Positions 1 through 8,208 of a stretch of DNA of 20,841 bases are shown here, in pieces. The DNA is from an uncultured Acetobacteraceae bacterium (GTDB lineage Bacteria > Pseudomonadota > Alphaproteobacteria > Acetobacterales > Acetobacteraceae): NCBI GenBank assembly GCA_903839965.1, contig CAIMEK010000847.1:1-20841 (forward strand), read 5' to 3'. Every line of letters starts with the position of its first letter. Position 1 is the first letter of the stretch. The translations under genes and the position numbers were made by a program. Below the pieces are notes generated by a model, which saw nothing but the letters and a program-made list of their open reading frames with translations, searched no databases and was not told the DNA's origin.

Positions 1-2
1 CG

Positions 3-434
3 GCGTTGATCGACAAGCCGGCGCCGGCGTTCGTGTTGCCGGCGCTCGGGTCGGGGGGCGAGGTTTCGCTGGCGGGGTTGCGGGGCCAGGTGGCGGTGGT
101 GAATTTCTTCGCCTCGTGGTGTGTGCCGTGCCGCATCGAGCATCCGGTGCTGATGCGCCTGGCCAACCAGGAAAAAATTGCCATCATCGGCATTGCCTAC
201 ACGGACGCGCCGGCGGCCGCGAAGAAGTTGCTCGACGATGCCGGCGATCCTTATCGCCGGGTGGGGCTCGACGAAAGCGGGCGCACCGGCATCGATTTTG
301 GCGTCTATGGCGTTCCGGAGACTTATGTGATCGATGCCACCGGGCGGATCCGCAAGCGTTTCGTGGGGCCGATGAGTCCGGAGGCGGTGGACCGGGAGTT
401 GCTGCCGTTGCTGCGCCGGTTGGGGCATTCATGA
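3..434 (+). CDS. ccmG: CcmG/DsbE thioredoxin-like cytochrome c maturation protein (5' partial)
   Basis: This is a periplasmic, membrane-anchored thiol-disulfide oxidoreductase that reduces apocytochrome c or CcmH before heme attachment in System I cytochrome c maturation. The visible 143 or so residues form the thioredoxin fold. The active site is FFASWCVPC, at roughly residues 34-42 counted from the TTG at 6, and a GVYGVPETYVID segment follows that matches the CcmG-typical GVxGxPET motif containing the cis-proline. The N-terminal signal anchor lies upstream of the window: the reading frame is open to the first base and the first residues (ALIDKPAPAF) match the usual sequence just after the anchor. 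The TTG at 6 is therefore not taken as the start. The stop overlaps the ccmH start as ATGA, which shows translational coupling. The identification is secure because ccmH and ccmI follow directly. Confidence 0.93.
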   Translation, partial: ALIDKPAPAFVLPALGSGGEVSLAGLRGQVAVVNFFASWCVPCRIEHPVLMRLANQEKIAIIGIAYTDAPAAAKKLLDDAGDPYRRVGLDESGRTGIDFGVYGVPETYVIDATGRIRKRFVGPMSPEAVDRELLPLLRRLGHS

Positions 435-886
435 TTCGTGTGCTGGCTTTGTTGTTGTTGCTGGTGCCGGGGCTGGCCGGTGCGGTCGAGCCGCGCGAGC
501 GCCTGGCCGATCCCGCGCTGGAGGCGCGGGCGCGGGCGCTCAGTCGCACGTTGCGGTGCCTGGTCTGCCAGAACGAGTCGATCGACGAGTCCGGTGCCGA
601 CCTGGCCCGCGACATTCGCGTGTTGCTGCGCGAGCGGCTGGCGGCGGGCGACAGCGACGCGGCGGCGCGTCGGTTCATCGTCGCCCGCTACGGCGATTTC
701 GTGTTGTTGAAGCCACCGTTGGAATTGGCCACCGTGGTGTTGTGGTTTGCCCCGGTGTTGCTGCTGATCAGCGGCGGTATCGCCGTGGTTCTGTACGTGC
801 GCCGTCGCCCGGAAGCAGAGATGCCCGAGATGAGCGAGGCCGAGCGCCAGCGGGTCGCGCAATTGCTCCGGGAGACCGACGCGTGA
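431..886 (+). CDS. ccmH: CcmH/CycL cytochrome c maturation protein
   Basis: This 151-residue protein keeps apocytochrome c cysteines reduced and helps present them to the heme ligation complex on the periplasmic side. It starts with a short cleavable signal peptide (residues 1-18, a leucine-rich core ending in GLAGA). The family motif LRCLVCQN follows, with redox cysteines C43 and C46. A helical domain and one transmembrane segment (about residues 98-121) come next, then a basic and acidic cytoplasmic tail. The length suits the short CcmH/CycL form, in which the TPR half is a separate gene (CcmI). The ATG overlaps the ccmG stop, and the end overlaps the GTG start of ccmI (GTGA), so the three genes form one tightly coupled operon. 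Confidence 0.95.
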   Translation: MIRVLALLLLLVPGLAGAVEPRERLADPALEARARALSRTLRCLVCQNESIDESGADLARDIRVLLRERLAAGDSDAAARRFIVARYGDFVLLKPPLELATVVLWFAPVLLLISGGIAVVLYVRRRPEAEMPEMSEAERQRVAQLLRETDA

Positions 887-2280
887 TCGCGCTCGCCCTG
901 GTGTTGGGTGGCCTTGCCGTTGTCGCGTTGCTGCTGTTGGTGCTTCCGGTATTGCGGGGCGGGGCGGCAGTGCCGGGTCGGGCCGGCTACGACAGCGCCG
1001 TCTATCGCGACCAGTTGAAGGAGGTGGAGCGCGATGTGGCGCGCGGCCTGATCGGCGAGGCGGAGGCGCACGCGGCGCGGCTGGAGGTCGAGCGGCGCCT
1101 GCTCGCCGTTGCCGCCGCGGCGCCGGAGGGAGCGATGGCGGTGCGGCGCAGTCCGTTGCTGGCCATCGTGTTGGCGGTGCTGGTCGCCGGTGGCGCCGCC
1201 GGGCTTTACCTGAAGCTCGGTGCGCCGGGCGTGTCCGACACGTCGTATGCGCTGCGGGTGGCGGCGCGGGGTTCCTCGGCCGACATTCCCAACCATCCCG
1301 ACATGTCGAAGCTGGCCGCCTCGCTCGCCGAGAAGCTGCGTTCCGACCCGAACAATCGCGAGGGGTGGCAGCTTTATGCCCGCACCCTGGCGAGCATCGG
1401 CAACTGGCAGGGCAGCGCCAATGCGTATCGCAACCTGATCGCGCTCGGCGAGGTGGGTGCGGACGACTATGCGGGCTATGGCGAGATGCTGGTGCTCGGT
1501 TCCGAGGGCGTGGTCACGCCGGCGGCGCGCGAGGCGTTCGGCAATGCGTTGCGCACGGATGCGTCCAATATGGTTGCGCGTTTCTATCTCGCGCTGGCCG
1601 ACGCGCAGGCCGGGCAGGGCCAGCGGGCGCTCGATGCCTGGGTGAAGCTGGCCGGCGAGGTTTCCGACGAGGACATGCGGTCCGAGATCGCACGGCGCAT
1701 CCAGGAGACGGCGAAGCTGAGCGGTCTTGCCGCGCCGGCGATGCCGCCTGCCGCGGCGGCGCCGGCGCAGGATCCGGCGCCGGCGCCTGCACCCGGCCAG
1801 GAGCAGATCGCCGCCGCGGCCAACATGTCCGAGGCGGAGCGCACCACCATGGTCAACGGCATGGTGGAGCAGTTGGCCGCCAGGCTGCAGGCCAATCCGA
1901 ACGATGCCGACGGCTGGGCGCGGCTGGGGCGTGCCTATGCGGTGCTGGCCGAGCACGACAAGGCGGCCGACGCCTACGAGCATGCCGCGGCGTTGCAGCC
2001 GAACGATGTTTCGCTGCTGATACAGGGCGTGCAGGCGCTGATCGAGGCGCAGAAGCCGGACGCGCCGATCCCCCGGCGGGCGATCGATCTGTTGCGCCAC
2101 GCCGAGCAGGTCGATCCGAAGCGTGCCGAGGTGCTATGGTATCTCGGCCAGGTCGAGGCGCAGGCCGGCCACGCCGAGGCCGCGCAGGGCTATTGGCGCC
2201 GGGTGCTCGATGTTCTGCCGCCGGACAGTCCCGACCGCAAACTGGTCACCGACGCCATCGACGCCGTGAAGAAGAACTGA
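883..2280 (+). CDS. ccmI: CcmI TPR-containing apocytochrome c chaperone
   Basis: CcmI binds the C-terminal helix of apocytochrome c and delivers it to CcmH and the heme ligase. The protein is about 465 residues. A first membrane segment (residues 2-20, ALVLGGLAVVALLLLVLPV) is followed by a cytoplasmic loop with the typical YRDQLKEVERD motif. A second transmembrane helix lies at about 87-108, and a periplasmic TPR region follows. Two TPR blocks (about 130-285 and 320-460) are separated by an Ala/Pro-rich linker near 285-310. The GTG at 883 is chosen because it overlaps the ccmH stop and places the hydrophobic helix at the N-terminus, as the family requires; the frame is open further upstream but only as a shadow of ccmH. 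Confidence 0.93.
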   Translation: MIALALVLGGLAVVALLLLVLPVLRGGAAVPGRAGYDSAVYRDQLKEVERDVARGLIGEAEAHAARLEVERRLLAVAAAAPEGAMAVRRSPLLAIVLAVLVAGGAAGLYLKLGAPGVSDTSYALRVAARGSSADIPNHPDMSKLAASLAEKLRSDPNNREGWQLYARTLASIGNWQGSANAYRNLIALGEVGADDYAGYGEMLVLGSEGVVTPAAREAFGNALRTDASNMVARFYLALADAQAGQGQRALDAWVKLAGEVSDEDMRSEIARRIQETAKLSGLAAPAMPPAAAAPAQDPAPAPAPGQEQIAAAANMSEAERTTMVNGMVEQLAARLQANPNDADGWARLGRAYAVLAEHDKAADAYEHAAALQPNDVSLLIQGVQALIEAQKPDAPIPRRAIDLLRHAEQVDPKRAEVLWYLGQVEAQAGHAEAAQGYWRRVLDVLPPDSPDRKLVTDAIDAVKKN

Positions 2281-2304
2281 CCCTTCCATCCCTACTCCGG
2301 GTCA
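2278..2304. terminator. Short inverted repeat between convergent genes, possible weak terminator
   Basis: TGACCC (2278-2283) and GGGTCA (2299-2304) are perfect complements separated by 15 bases. The two arms contain the stop codons of ccmI (+) and of the lipoprotein gene (-). The stem is short and has no T-tract, so a terminator role is only a guess from position. Confidence 0.25.
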
Positions 2305-2724
2305 GCCACCCTCCATGCGCGTGCGCTGCCGGATTTCCGCCAGCGAACCGGCGGCGCCGCCGCACATGCTGTTCTCGCCCCGGTCCTGCACCGCGTTTCG
2401 TCCGGTGCGCATGGCATCGGAGAGTTGGTTCGCCAGCACGGTCATGGCGCGCGGCTTCCGGCCGATGCCGACATAGGTGAGGATCGCGTCGTGCGCCGTG
2501 AGGATGTCGGCGCCGGAGACGCCGCATCGCTGTGCCACGCCCAGTTTCACGCCGAGATCGGTGACGAACTTTTCCGCCGCCGCATCGCCTCGGACATCCG
2601 ACTTCTGCAGCCGGTCGAAATCCGATTCGGGAACCGCCGGATGCGCGGCGGTCGGCGGCGCAGGCGCCGGTTGGCATGCCGAGAGGCCGATCGCCAGGAC
2701 GGCCCAGATCGCTGCGCGTTGCAT
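2302..2724 (-). CDS. Small putative lipoprotein of unknown function
   Basis: This 140-residue protein is not assigned to a family. The N-terminus is a lipoprotein signal: hydrophobic residues 4-14 and a lipobox LSAC with the lipidated cysteine at C17. An Ala/Pro-rich linker (residues 18-32) follows. The mature part is mainly polar and helical and has two further cysteines in QRCGVSG and NSMCGG, which could form a disulfide in the periplasm. The ATG at 2724 is preceded by AGGAGA at a good distance, which supports the start. The gene converges on ccmI with only 21 bases between the two stop codons. The context gives no clear hint of its role. Confidence 0.75.
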   Translation of the reverse strand: MQRAAIWAVLAIGLSACQPAPAPPTAAHPAVPESDFDRLQKSDVRGDAAAEKFVTDLGVKLGVAQRCGVSGADILTAHDAILTYVGIGRKPRAMTVLANQLSDAMRTGRNAVQDRGENSMCGGAAGSLAEIRQRTRMEGG

Positions 2725-2850
2725 GTCTGTCTGTCTCCTGAATTGCTCGCGCCGTCAGCCCCCGACCGAAACGCGCTGCAGGTCCGGCACCGGACGGTTA
2801 GGTTAGCGGAGGGAGCGCGGAACAAAAAGCGCTTTGGCGGCGGCGAGTCG

Positions 2851-3582
2851 TTATGCTGGCCCGGCCGCATGCGGTCGGTTTCGCCGATGCCTCGGCTTCG
2901 GCTCCCGGTCGGGTTCCTGCTGCTGGCCGATGATCTGTTCCGCCCGCCGGAAGATCTCCCGCAGGTGCCGGCGCATCGCCGCGACGGCCCGCGCTTCGTC
3001 GCATGCCGCCAGCCCGTCCGTGATCTCGCGATGCTGCTCGATCAGCAACGGGATGTGCGTCACGTCCTGCAAGGTGGCCCGGCGTACCCGGTCGAACTGG
3101 ACCTTGGTCTGGCGGATGACATCCCACACCCGGGCGCGACGGCTGATCCGGGCGATACAGGCGTGGAACAGCTCGTCCTGCTCGAAAAACGCCTCCGCCG
3201 AGCCGGCCGCGAAAGCCTGTTGCTGCAGCTCCAGGCTATGGTTGAGGTCACGCAGGGAGGTGGCGTCGATATAGCGCACCGCCTCCCCGATCAGGGCGCA
3301 CTCGAGATGCTCGCGGATGAACTGGGCGTCGCGGAACGCCTCCATCGAAATGGGCGCCACGTAGCTGCCGCTCTTGGGATAAATACGAACGAGGTCCGCC
3401 TCCGCGAGCTTGATGAGTGCCTCTCGCACCGGCGTGCGACTGACGCCGAGGCGTCGGCAGAGGTCGAGTTCGGCCATCGGCGTTCCGGGTGGAAGCAGGC
3501 CGCTCACGATGTCATGCAGCAAGCGGTCGAACACCCGGCTGGCCAAACGCTCGGTTGGTGGGTTGGTCGCTACGGTGTCCAT
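2851..3582 (-). CDS. GntR family transcriptional regulator, FadR/FCD subfamily
   Basis: This is a DNA-binding, ligand-responsive regulator of about 243 residues. A winged helix-turn-helix domain occupies about 10-75 and includes the GntR recognition segment LGVSRTPVREAL. An all-helical FCD sensor domain follows at about 80-215. The usual metal/ligand residues of FCD domains are visible: D136 and H140 in DELFHACI, H184 in EQHREI and H206 in MRRHL. These domains commonly bind carboxylic or sugar acids through a divalent metal. The basic, polar tail is unremarkable. The start is set at the ATG at 3582; an in-frame GTG at 3618 would add 12 residues. The gene lies downstream of dctP-dctQM on the same strand, so it probably controls that transporter and the divergent dehydrogenase genes, perhaps through the repeated site at 6724 and 7019. 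Confidence 0.9.
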   Translation of the reverse strand: MDTVATNPPTERLASRVFDRLLHDIVSGLLPPGTPMAELDLCRRLGVSRTPVREALIKLAEADLVRIYPKSGSYVAPISMEAFRDAQFIREHLECALIGEAVRYIDATSLRDLNHSLELQQQAFAAGSAEAFFEQDELFHACIARISRRARVWDVIRQTKVQFDRVRRATLQDVTHIPLLIEQHREITDGLAACDEARAVAAMRRHLREIFRRAEQIIGQQQEPDREPKPRHRRNRPHAAGPA

Positions 3583-3688
3583 TGCGCTAATCCCATCACG
3601 ATCCCTGCCAGCGGCCACGCCTGCCGAAACCCGCCCATGATAGCCTGGATTGCCGGTGGTCCGGAACCGGCGACGGAATGCCGCCGCC

Positions 3689-5545
3689 TCAAAGGAATCC
3701 GATTGAAATCCAGGGGATCAGGACGATCAGGACCAGTGTTACGACAAGCGCCGCGAGATGCGGCCAGACGTGGCGGATCACGTCGTCGGGCGAGACGCGG
3801 CCGATCGCGCAGGCCAGATAGAATCCCACGCCGAAGGGCGGCGTGAAGAGGCCGAGCCCCATGGAGAACACCGCGATGATCGCATAATGGACCTCGTTGA
3901 CCCCCATCATGCGCGCGATGGGAAACAGCAACGGCCCGAACAGCACGATTGCCGGCACACCCTCGAGAACGCTGCCGAGGACGGTGAAGGCAGCCGCCGA
4001 GATCGCCAGGAATCCCCAACGCCCGCCAGGCACGCTTGCCATGAGCTGGACGAGCTGGCGCGAGAAACCGGACTGCGTGAGCGCCCAGGCCATGGCGCTC
4101 GCGGAGCCGACCACGAGCAGGATCGCTCCGGACAGCGAGGCGGTATCGACCAGGATGGGAAACACGCGCCGCCAGTCGAATTCACGATAGAACAGCATGC
4201 CGACCAGGATCGTGTAGACGACGCCGATGGTGGCGACCTCGGTTGCCGTCGCCACGCCTTTCACTACGGCCGTGCGGATCACGACCGGCAGGATGAGGCC
4301 GGGCAGCGCGACCGCGAGCAGCTTCAGCTTGATGTTCCGGTCGACCTTCCTCGCCGAGCTCATGTCCTCGTTGCGCGTCTGCACAAAGATGATGGCGCTC
4401 AACGCCACCATGCCGACCGCCGCCGGCAGCAGCCCGCCGGTGAACAGGGCGGCGATTGAAACCCCCGTCACCGAACCGACCGTGATCAGCACGATCGAGG
4501 GAGGAATGGTTTCCGACATGACGGCCGAGGCGGACAGCAGCGACACGAGATCGCTCTCGCGGTTGCCGCGTTTCTTCATTTCCGGGAACAGCGCCGGTGC
4601 GATCGCTGCCATGTCGGCGGCCTTCGCCCCCGAGATGCCGGAGACCAGGTACATCGCCGCGAGCAATACGTACTGCAGGCCGCCGCGCAAATGCCCGATC
4701 AGGGACACCAGGAAATTGATCATGGCCCGCGCCAACCCGGCGAGTTCGATCAGGGCCCCGAGCAGCACGAACATCGGCACCGCCAGAAGTACCAGATACG
4801 ACATGCCCTCGCTGAGGCGCCCGGGCACGATCGAAAGCGGAATCGTTGTCGTGAACTGAAGGTAGGCGACGGTGGCCAGCACGAACGACAAGGCGATCGG
4901 CATGCCGATGACAATGCAGAATGCGACAATGCCGAAGAAAAAAATCAACAGGTTGTAGTTGCCGAAATCCTCCAGCGACGGCGCGGCAAACCAGAACACG
5001 CCGAAGGCGGCCACCACGACTGCGAGCGATCCGGCGATCTGCGGCGGCGTGGAAAACTGGATGAGCTTGTCGATCGCCGTCATCAGCATCAGAAGAATGC
5101 CGACGAGCAATGCCGCCTCGCGGAAGGATTCGCTGATTTCCAGGACCGGCGTGTAACTGTCGGAATGGCCGGCGACGTGCTGCCAGGTCGGGGCAAGCAT
5201 CGCCAGCAGCACGGCGCAGACCAGCATGAGTCCCAGGGCATCGACACGCGCACGCCGCCCGGGAGGCATGCCGCGCACGAACGCGGTCAGACGCATGTGC
5301 TCGCCCCGCCGCAGCGCCACCACCGATCCGAGCATCGACAGCCAGACGAACAGCACCGTGGCAAGTTCGTCCGACCAGGTGAGCGGATCATTGAAGACGT
5401 AGCGCGCCGTCGTCGCCCAGCCGAGCAGGCAAACCTCGGCAACGACGAGCAGGGCGGCCGCCGCCTCGACGGCCATCCCGAGCAGGCGATCGAAAGTGGC
5501 AAACAACCCGGGGTGGATGGTCGAAGCCTGGGCGGGAGTTTCCAC
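3689..5545 (-). CDS. TRAP transporter permease, fused DctQ-DctM subunits
   Basis: This inner-membrane permease carries both TRAP subunits in one chain and imports a carboxylated solute using an ion gradient. About 170 N-terminal residues form the four-helix DctQ part, including YVFNDPLTWSDELA, the conserved small-subunit signature. The remaining 400 or more residues form the DctM part, with many hydrophobic helices and typical DctM stretches such as SGISGAKAADMAAI, SETIPPSIVLI and GLFTPPFGVGFY. The GTG at 5545 is preferred because GGAGAGG lies 8 bases upstream and the protein then begins shortly before the first helix. The ATG at 5626 would add 27 Pro-rich residues behind a poor ribosome site and cannot be excluded. 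The gene follows dctP on the same strand, with gntR 106 bases downstream. Confidence 0.93.
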   Translation of the reverse strand: METPAQASTIHPGLFATFDRLLGMAVEAAAALLVVAEVCLLGWATTARYVFNDPLTWSDELATVLFVWLSMLGSVVALRRGEHMRLTAFVRGMPPGRRARVDALGLMLVCAVLLAMLAPTWQHVAGHSDSYTPVLEISESFREAALLVGILLMLMTAIDKLIQFSTPPQIAGSLAVVVAAFGVFWFAAPSLEDFGNYNLLIFFFGIVAFCIVIGMPIALSFVLATVAYLQFTTTIPLSIVPGRLSEGMSYLVLLAVPMFVLLGALIELAGLARAMINFLVSLIGHLRGGLQYVLLAAMYLVSGISGAKAADMAAIAPALFPEMKKRGNRESDLVSLLSASAVMSETIPPSIVLITVGSVTGVSIAALFTGGLLPAAVGMVALSAIIFVQTRNEDMSSARKVDRNIKLKLLAVALPGLILPVVIRTAVVKGVATATEVATIGVVYTILVGMLFYREFDWRRVFPILVDTASLSGAILLVVGSASAMAWALTQSGFSRQLVQLMASVPGGRWGFLAISAAAFTVLGSVLEGVPAIVLFGPLLFPIARMMGVNEVHYAIIAVFSMGLGLFTPPFGVGFYLACAIGRVSPDDVIRHVWPHLAALVVTLVLIVLIPWISIGFL

Positions 5546-5662
5546 GGCGTTTTCCTCTCCAGAGGCGGCGCCGCCTGTGCAAGCGGGCGGAAAGCGCGGC
5601 CTGATCGGCGGGGACGGCCGGTTCATCCGCCCCCGCGCGATCCGGTAAAGGCGGATGTGTCG

Positions 5663-6676
5663 TCAGAGCGTCCCGACGTACTTCTCGAGCAGGCTCCAGT
5701 ACTGGGTCCCGAACTTGGATTTCCACTCGTTGTAGAACCCGGCGGAGCGCAGGGTGTCGCGGAAAGGCGTCGTGTCGATCGTGTTGAAGACCAGGCCGGC
5801 CTTTTTCATCTCGCTCTCGGCGCCTTCGTTGAAGTGCTTGATGTCTTCCCGCTCGCGCAGCGCCGCCGTCGACAACGCGTCGATGATCACCTTGCGCACG
5901 TCGTCGGGGAGCGCGGCCCAGCGGGGCGCATTGGCGAAGATGTAATGGCCATCCCAGATATGGCCGGAGAGGGTGACGTATTTCTGCACTTCGTAGAGCT
6001 TGGCGCTCTGGATCAGGGCGAGTGGATTCTCCTCGCCATCGACAATCCTGGTCTGCAGCGCCGCGTATAGCTCGCCGAAGTTGACCGGCGTCGGCGACGC
6101 GCCGAGCGCCTTGAACAGGGTGACCCAAAGCGGATTGCCGGGAACCCGGATCTTGAAACCCTTCAGGTCGTCCGGGCGCGTGATCGGCTTGATGCTGGAA
6201 GTGATGTTGCGGTAGCCGTTGTCGAGCATCTTGGGGAACACGAACAGGCCGACTTTGTTGAAGGCGGCACGCACATGGTCGCCGAGGTCGCCGTCCATGG
6301 CGGCCCAGACATCGTTGTAGTTCTTGAACGCGAAGGCCACGGCGTTGATGCCGCCCTCCGGCACCACGGTCTGGTTCACGCCCGAGGTCGACATGAAATC
6401 GAGCGCGCCGCTGCGGGTTTGCGAGAACATGTCCGGCTCGCTGCCGAACTGGCTGTCCGGATAGACCTGAAGATCGACCAGCCCGTTGGTCTGCTGCTTG
6501 ATCGTTTCCGAAGCCTCCACGATGCGCGTGGCGGCGGGATGGCTGCTCGGGAAAGCTGTGCCGTAGCGCAGACGGTATTTCGCCGTCTGGGCAGCGGCCT
6601 GGCGCAATGGCAGGCCCGCGGTGACCAGCCCGGTCATGGCTGCCGCCTGGGCGAATTGTCGCCGAGAGATGTTCAT
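5663..6676 (-). CDS. dctP: TRAP transporter solute-binding protein, DctP family
   Basis: This periplasmic binding protein captures the substrate for the downstream DctQM permease. It is 337 residues, normal for DctP. The N-terminus has a twin-arginine style signal (SRRQFAQAAAMTGL, residues 4-17) and a likely cleavage site near AAAQ at 27-30. The mature part has the family features: FKIRVPGNPLW, where the arginine usually salt-bridges the substrate carboxylate; the helix-hinge segment PVNFGELYAALQTRIVDG; and ENPLALIQSAKLYEVQKYV. The ATG at 6676 is chosen because GGAGGG sits 9 bases upstream and it starts exactly at the signal peptide; the frame is open upstream but reads non-secretory sequence. 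Context suggests a sugar acid rather than a C4-dicarboxylate as substrate, which is inference. Confidence 0.94.
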   Translation of the reverse strand: MNISRRQFAQAAAMTGLVTAGLPLRQAAAQTAKYRLRYGTAFPSSHPAATRIVEASETIKQQTNGLVDLQVYPDSQFGSEPDMFSQTRSGALDFMSTSGVNQTVVPEGGINAVAFAFKNYNDVWAAMDGDLGDHVRAAFNKVGLFVFPKMLDNGYRNITSSIKPITRPDDLKGFKIRVPGNPLWVTLFKALGASPTPVNFGELYAALQTRIVDGEENPLALIQSAKLYEVQKYVTLSGHIWDGHYIFANAPRWAALPDDVRKVIIDALSTAALREREDIKHFNEGAESEMKKAGLVFNTIDTTPFRDTLRSAGFYNEWKSKFGTQYWSLLEKYVGTL

Positions 6677-6723
6677 GTTTCGGTTCCCTCCACGGAATGC
6701 GAGGGGGACAGTGCCATGCCCCG

Positions 6724-6739
6724 AACTAGGATACAAGAT
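6724..6739 (-). promoter_or_regulatory. Candidate GntR operator, dctP-proximal copy
   Basis: On the minus strand this reads ATCTTGTATCCTAGTT, identical to the site at 7019-7034 on the plus strand. The core TTGTATCCTA is an imperfect palindrome and differs at two positions from TTGTATACAA, a form typical of GntR/FCD operators. It lies 48 bases upstream of the dctP start codon, where a repressor could block transcription. The matching sequence is seen; the binding role is inferred. Confidence 0.55.
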
Positions 6740-7018
6740 AATTTTGGCGAAAAAGCTCGCCTGCTGGATGTCTTTGCGGCCGCGGACCTGATCGGAAACG
6801 AGTCGGCCCCCCTGCCGATCCACCATTCGGGACATGACGAACCGGGTGAACAGCGGAATTTTCCCAGTTATAAGCAATATTAGGTCGCTACTAGACGGAA
6901 TTATGCAATTTTCATCCCCCAAGTCCTGCGGGCTGCCCTCACCCTGTCCGTCGCGAGCATGGCTTCAGATCGGATCGGCAGGGCGAACGCCTTCGACAGC
7001 GAATCATTTTCCATATAC

Positions 7019-7034
7019 ATCTTGTATCCTAGTT
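7019..7034 (+). promoter_or_regulatory. Candidate GntR operator, dehydrogenase-proximal copy
   Basis: ATCTTGTATCCTAGTT on the plus strand is an exact match to the inverted copy at 6724-6739. It overlaps the end of a possible -10 element (TATACA at 7014-7019) and lies about 110 bases before the dehydrogenase start. Each copy therefore faces its own gene in the same relative orientation, which fits one regulator acting on both transcripts. Confidence 0.55.
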
Positions 7035-7142
7035 AGCGTTCCATTATCCCTTTCCGGGGCGACAGGTCCCCCCCGGCGCCCAGGGGCAATCGCGGGCCGG
7101 CCGGGCAGGACGCTTTGGAAAACCAGCGGACGGGAGAAGCAA

Positions 7143-8153
7143 ATGAAGAGCGTCGTCGTTACACGCCCCGGGGTGATCGTGCTTGAGGACCGGGCCCAGC
7201 CTGTTCCCGGGCCTGGGGAAGTCCGTATCCGGGTCGAGCAAGCCGGTATCTGCGGATCGGACGTGCACATCGCCCATGGCAGCAATCCGTTTGCCCACTA
7301 TCCGCGCGTTATCGGCCACGAGTTCTTCGGCCGGGTGGATGCCGCGGGCGATGGCGTCAGCCTGCCGTTGGGCGTGCGCGTCGTCGTGGATCCGGTCGTC
7401 AGCTGCGGCCACTGTTACCCCTGCTCGGTCGGGCGCGCGAACGTGTGCGCGAACCTGCAGGTCATCGGCGTGCATCGCGACGGCGGCTTCTCCGAATTCT
7501 GCTGCGTGCCGGCCGGCAACGCCCATCGCCTGCCGGACAGCATCGGCGATGAACAGGCAACCCTCATCGAGCCATTTTCGGTGGCGGCCAACATCACCGA
7601 CCACACCGGCGTCTTTGCCGCGGACGTGGCGCTGGTCTACGGCGCCGGCCCGATCGGCCTGACCATCGTCCAGGTACTGAAAAGCGTCTATGGCGTACGC
7701 TGGCTGATCGTTACCGATCGCATTGACCAGCGTCTCGCCGCCGCACGCGCGAACGGCGCCGATCTGACCCTCAATACGGGTCGCGAATCGTTGGCGGACG
7801 CGCTCGCCGCCGGCGGGTCGGCGCCAACGCTGGTGATCGACGCCGCCTGTCATCCCGCCATCCTCGGGGAAGCGATCGAGATCGCCTCCCCGGCGGCGCG
7901 CATCGGCATCATGGGTTTTTCCGGCGCGCCGTCCAGTGTCATCCAGCAGAAAATCACCAGCAAGGAACTGTCGATTCACTCATCCCGGCTGAACAGCCAG
8001 AAGTTCGCCAAGGTGATCGACTGGGTGGCCGCAGGGCGCCTGCATCCCGAATGGCTGATCTCGCACCGGTTCCCGCTCGCGGACTTCGCCTCGGCCTTCG
8101 ACGTCTTCGAACACAACCAAACCGAATGTTGCAAGGTGCTGCTGTCATTCTGA
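7143..8153 (+). CDS. Zinc-dependent medium-chain dehydrogenase, sugar-acid/polyol 5-dehydrogenase type
   Basis: This is an NAD(P)-dependent oxidoreductase of 336 residues from the medium-chain family. It is closest in look to RspB/YjjN-like L-galactonate or L-gulonate 5-dehydrogenases and L-idonate 5-dehydrogenases. Catalytic zinc ligands are C37 (GICGSD), H59 and E60 (GHEF), with E143 in LIEPF. A structural zinc site is formed by C88, C91, C94 and C102. The Rossmann motif VYGAGPIG follows. GGGAGAAG lies just before the ATG. It is the first gene of the transcript divergent from the TRAP genes and is followed 55 bases later by a UxuB-like reductase. This pairing suggests oxidation of a hexonate at C5 to a keto-uronate that the next enzyme reduces. 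The exact substrate cannot be read from sequence. Confidence 0.88.
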   Translation: MKSVVVTRPGVIVLEDRAQPVPGPGEVRIRVEQAGICGSDVHIAHGSNPFAHYPRVIGHEFFGRVDAAGDGVSLPLGVRVVVDPVVSCGHCYPCSVGRANVCANLQVIGVHRDGGFSEFCCVPAGNAHRLPDSIGDEQATLIEPFSVAANITDHTGVFAADVALVYGAGPIGLTIVQVLKSVYGVRWLIVTDRIDQRLAAARANGADLTLNTGRESLADALAAGGSAPTLVIDAACHPAILGEAIEIASPAARIGIMGFSGAPSSVIQQKITSKELSIHSSRLNSQKFAKVIDWVAAGRLHPEWLISHRFPLADFASAFDVFEHNQTECCKVLLSF

Positions 8154-8164
8154 CGAAAGTCATC

Positions 8165-8184
8165 CTTGCGACCGCGCCCGCAAG
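8165..8184 (+). other. Small intercistronic hairpin
   Basis: CTTGCG (8165-8170) and CGCAAG (8179-8184) pair with an 8-base loop, in the 55-base gap between the two dehydrogenase genes. It has no T-tract. It might affect mRNA stability or relative expression, but its length allows chance occurrence. Confidence 0.25.
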
Positions 8185-8208
8185 CCCTCCAGTTCCAATG
8201 AGGCTGTC

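Larger units (their letters stand above)
6677..7142. promoter_or_regulatory. Divergent intergenic control region between dctP and the dehydrogenase operon
   Basis: These 466 bases separate two divergent transcripts and hold no credible gene. They include AT-rich stretches (about 6860-6920 and 7000-7035) unlike the GC-rich surroundings, and a perfect 16-bp sequence present twice in opposite orientation (6724-6739 and 7019-7034). For the plus-strand gene, TCGACA at 6993-6998 and TATACA at 7014-7019 could form a weak -35/-10 pair with a short 15-base spacer. Confidence 0.6.

Noticed and set aside
556..882. Extended ccmI frame beginning inside ccmH
   Set aside because: The sequence is a frame shadow of ccmH; the GTG at 883 starts at the expected first helix and overlaps the ccmH stop.
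2818..2845. AAAGCGCTTT palindrome with a T-run after the gntR gene on the minus strand
   Set aside because: The palindrome has no loop, so it cannot form a standard terminator hairpin.
2425..3846. Long plus-strand open frame opposite the lipoprotein and gntR genes
   Set aside because: It spans two well-supported minus-strand genes and their gap, and has no recognisable domain.
6677..6922. N-terminal extension of the DctP frame to 6922
   Set aside because: It places about 80 non-secretory residues before a clear signal peptide; the ATG at 6676 has a strong ribosome site and starts at the signal.
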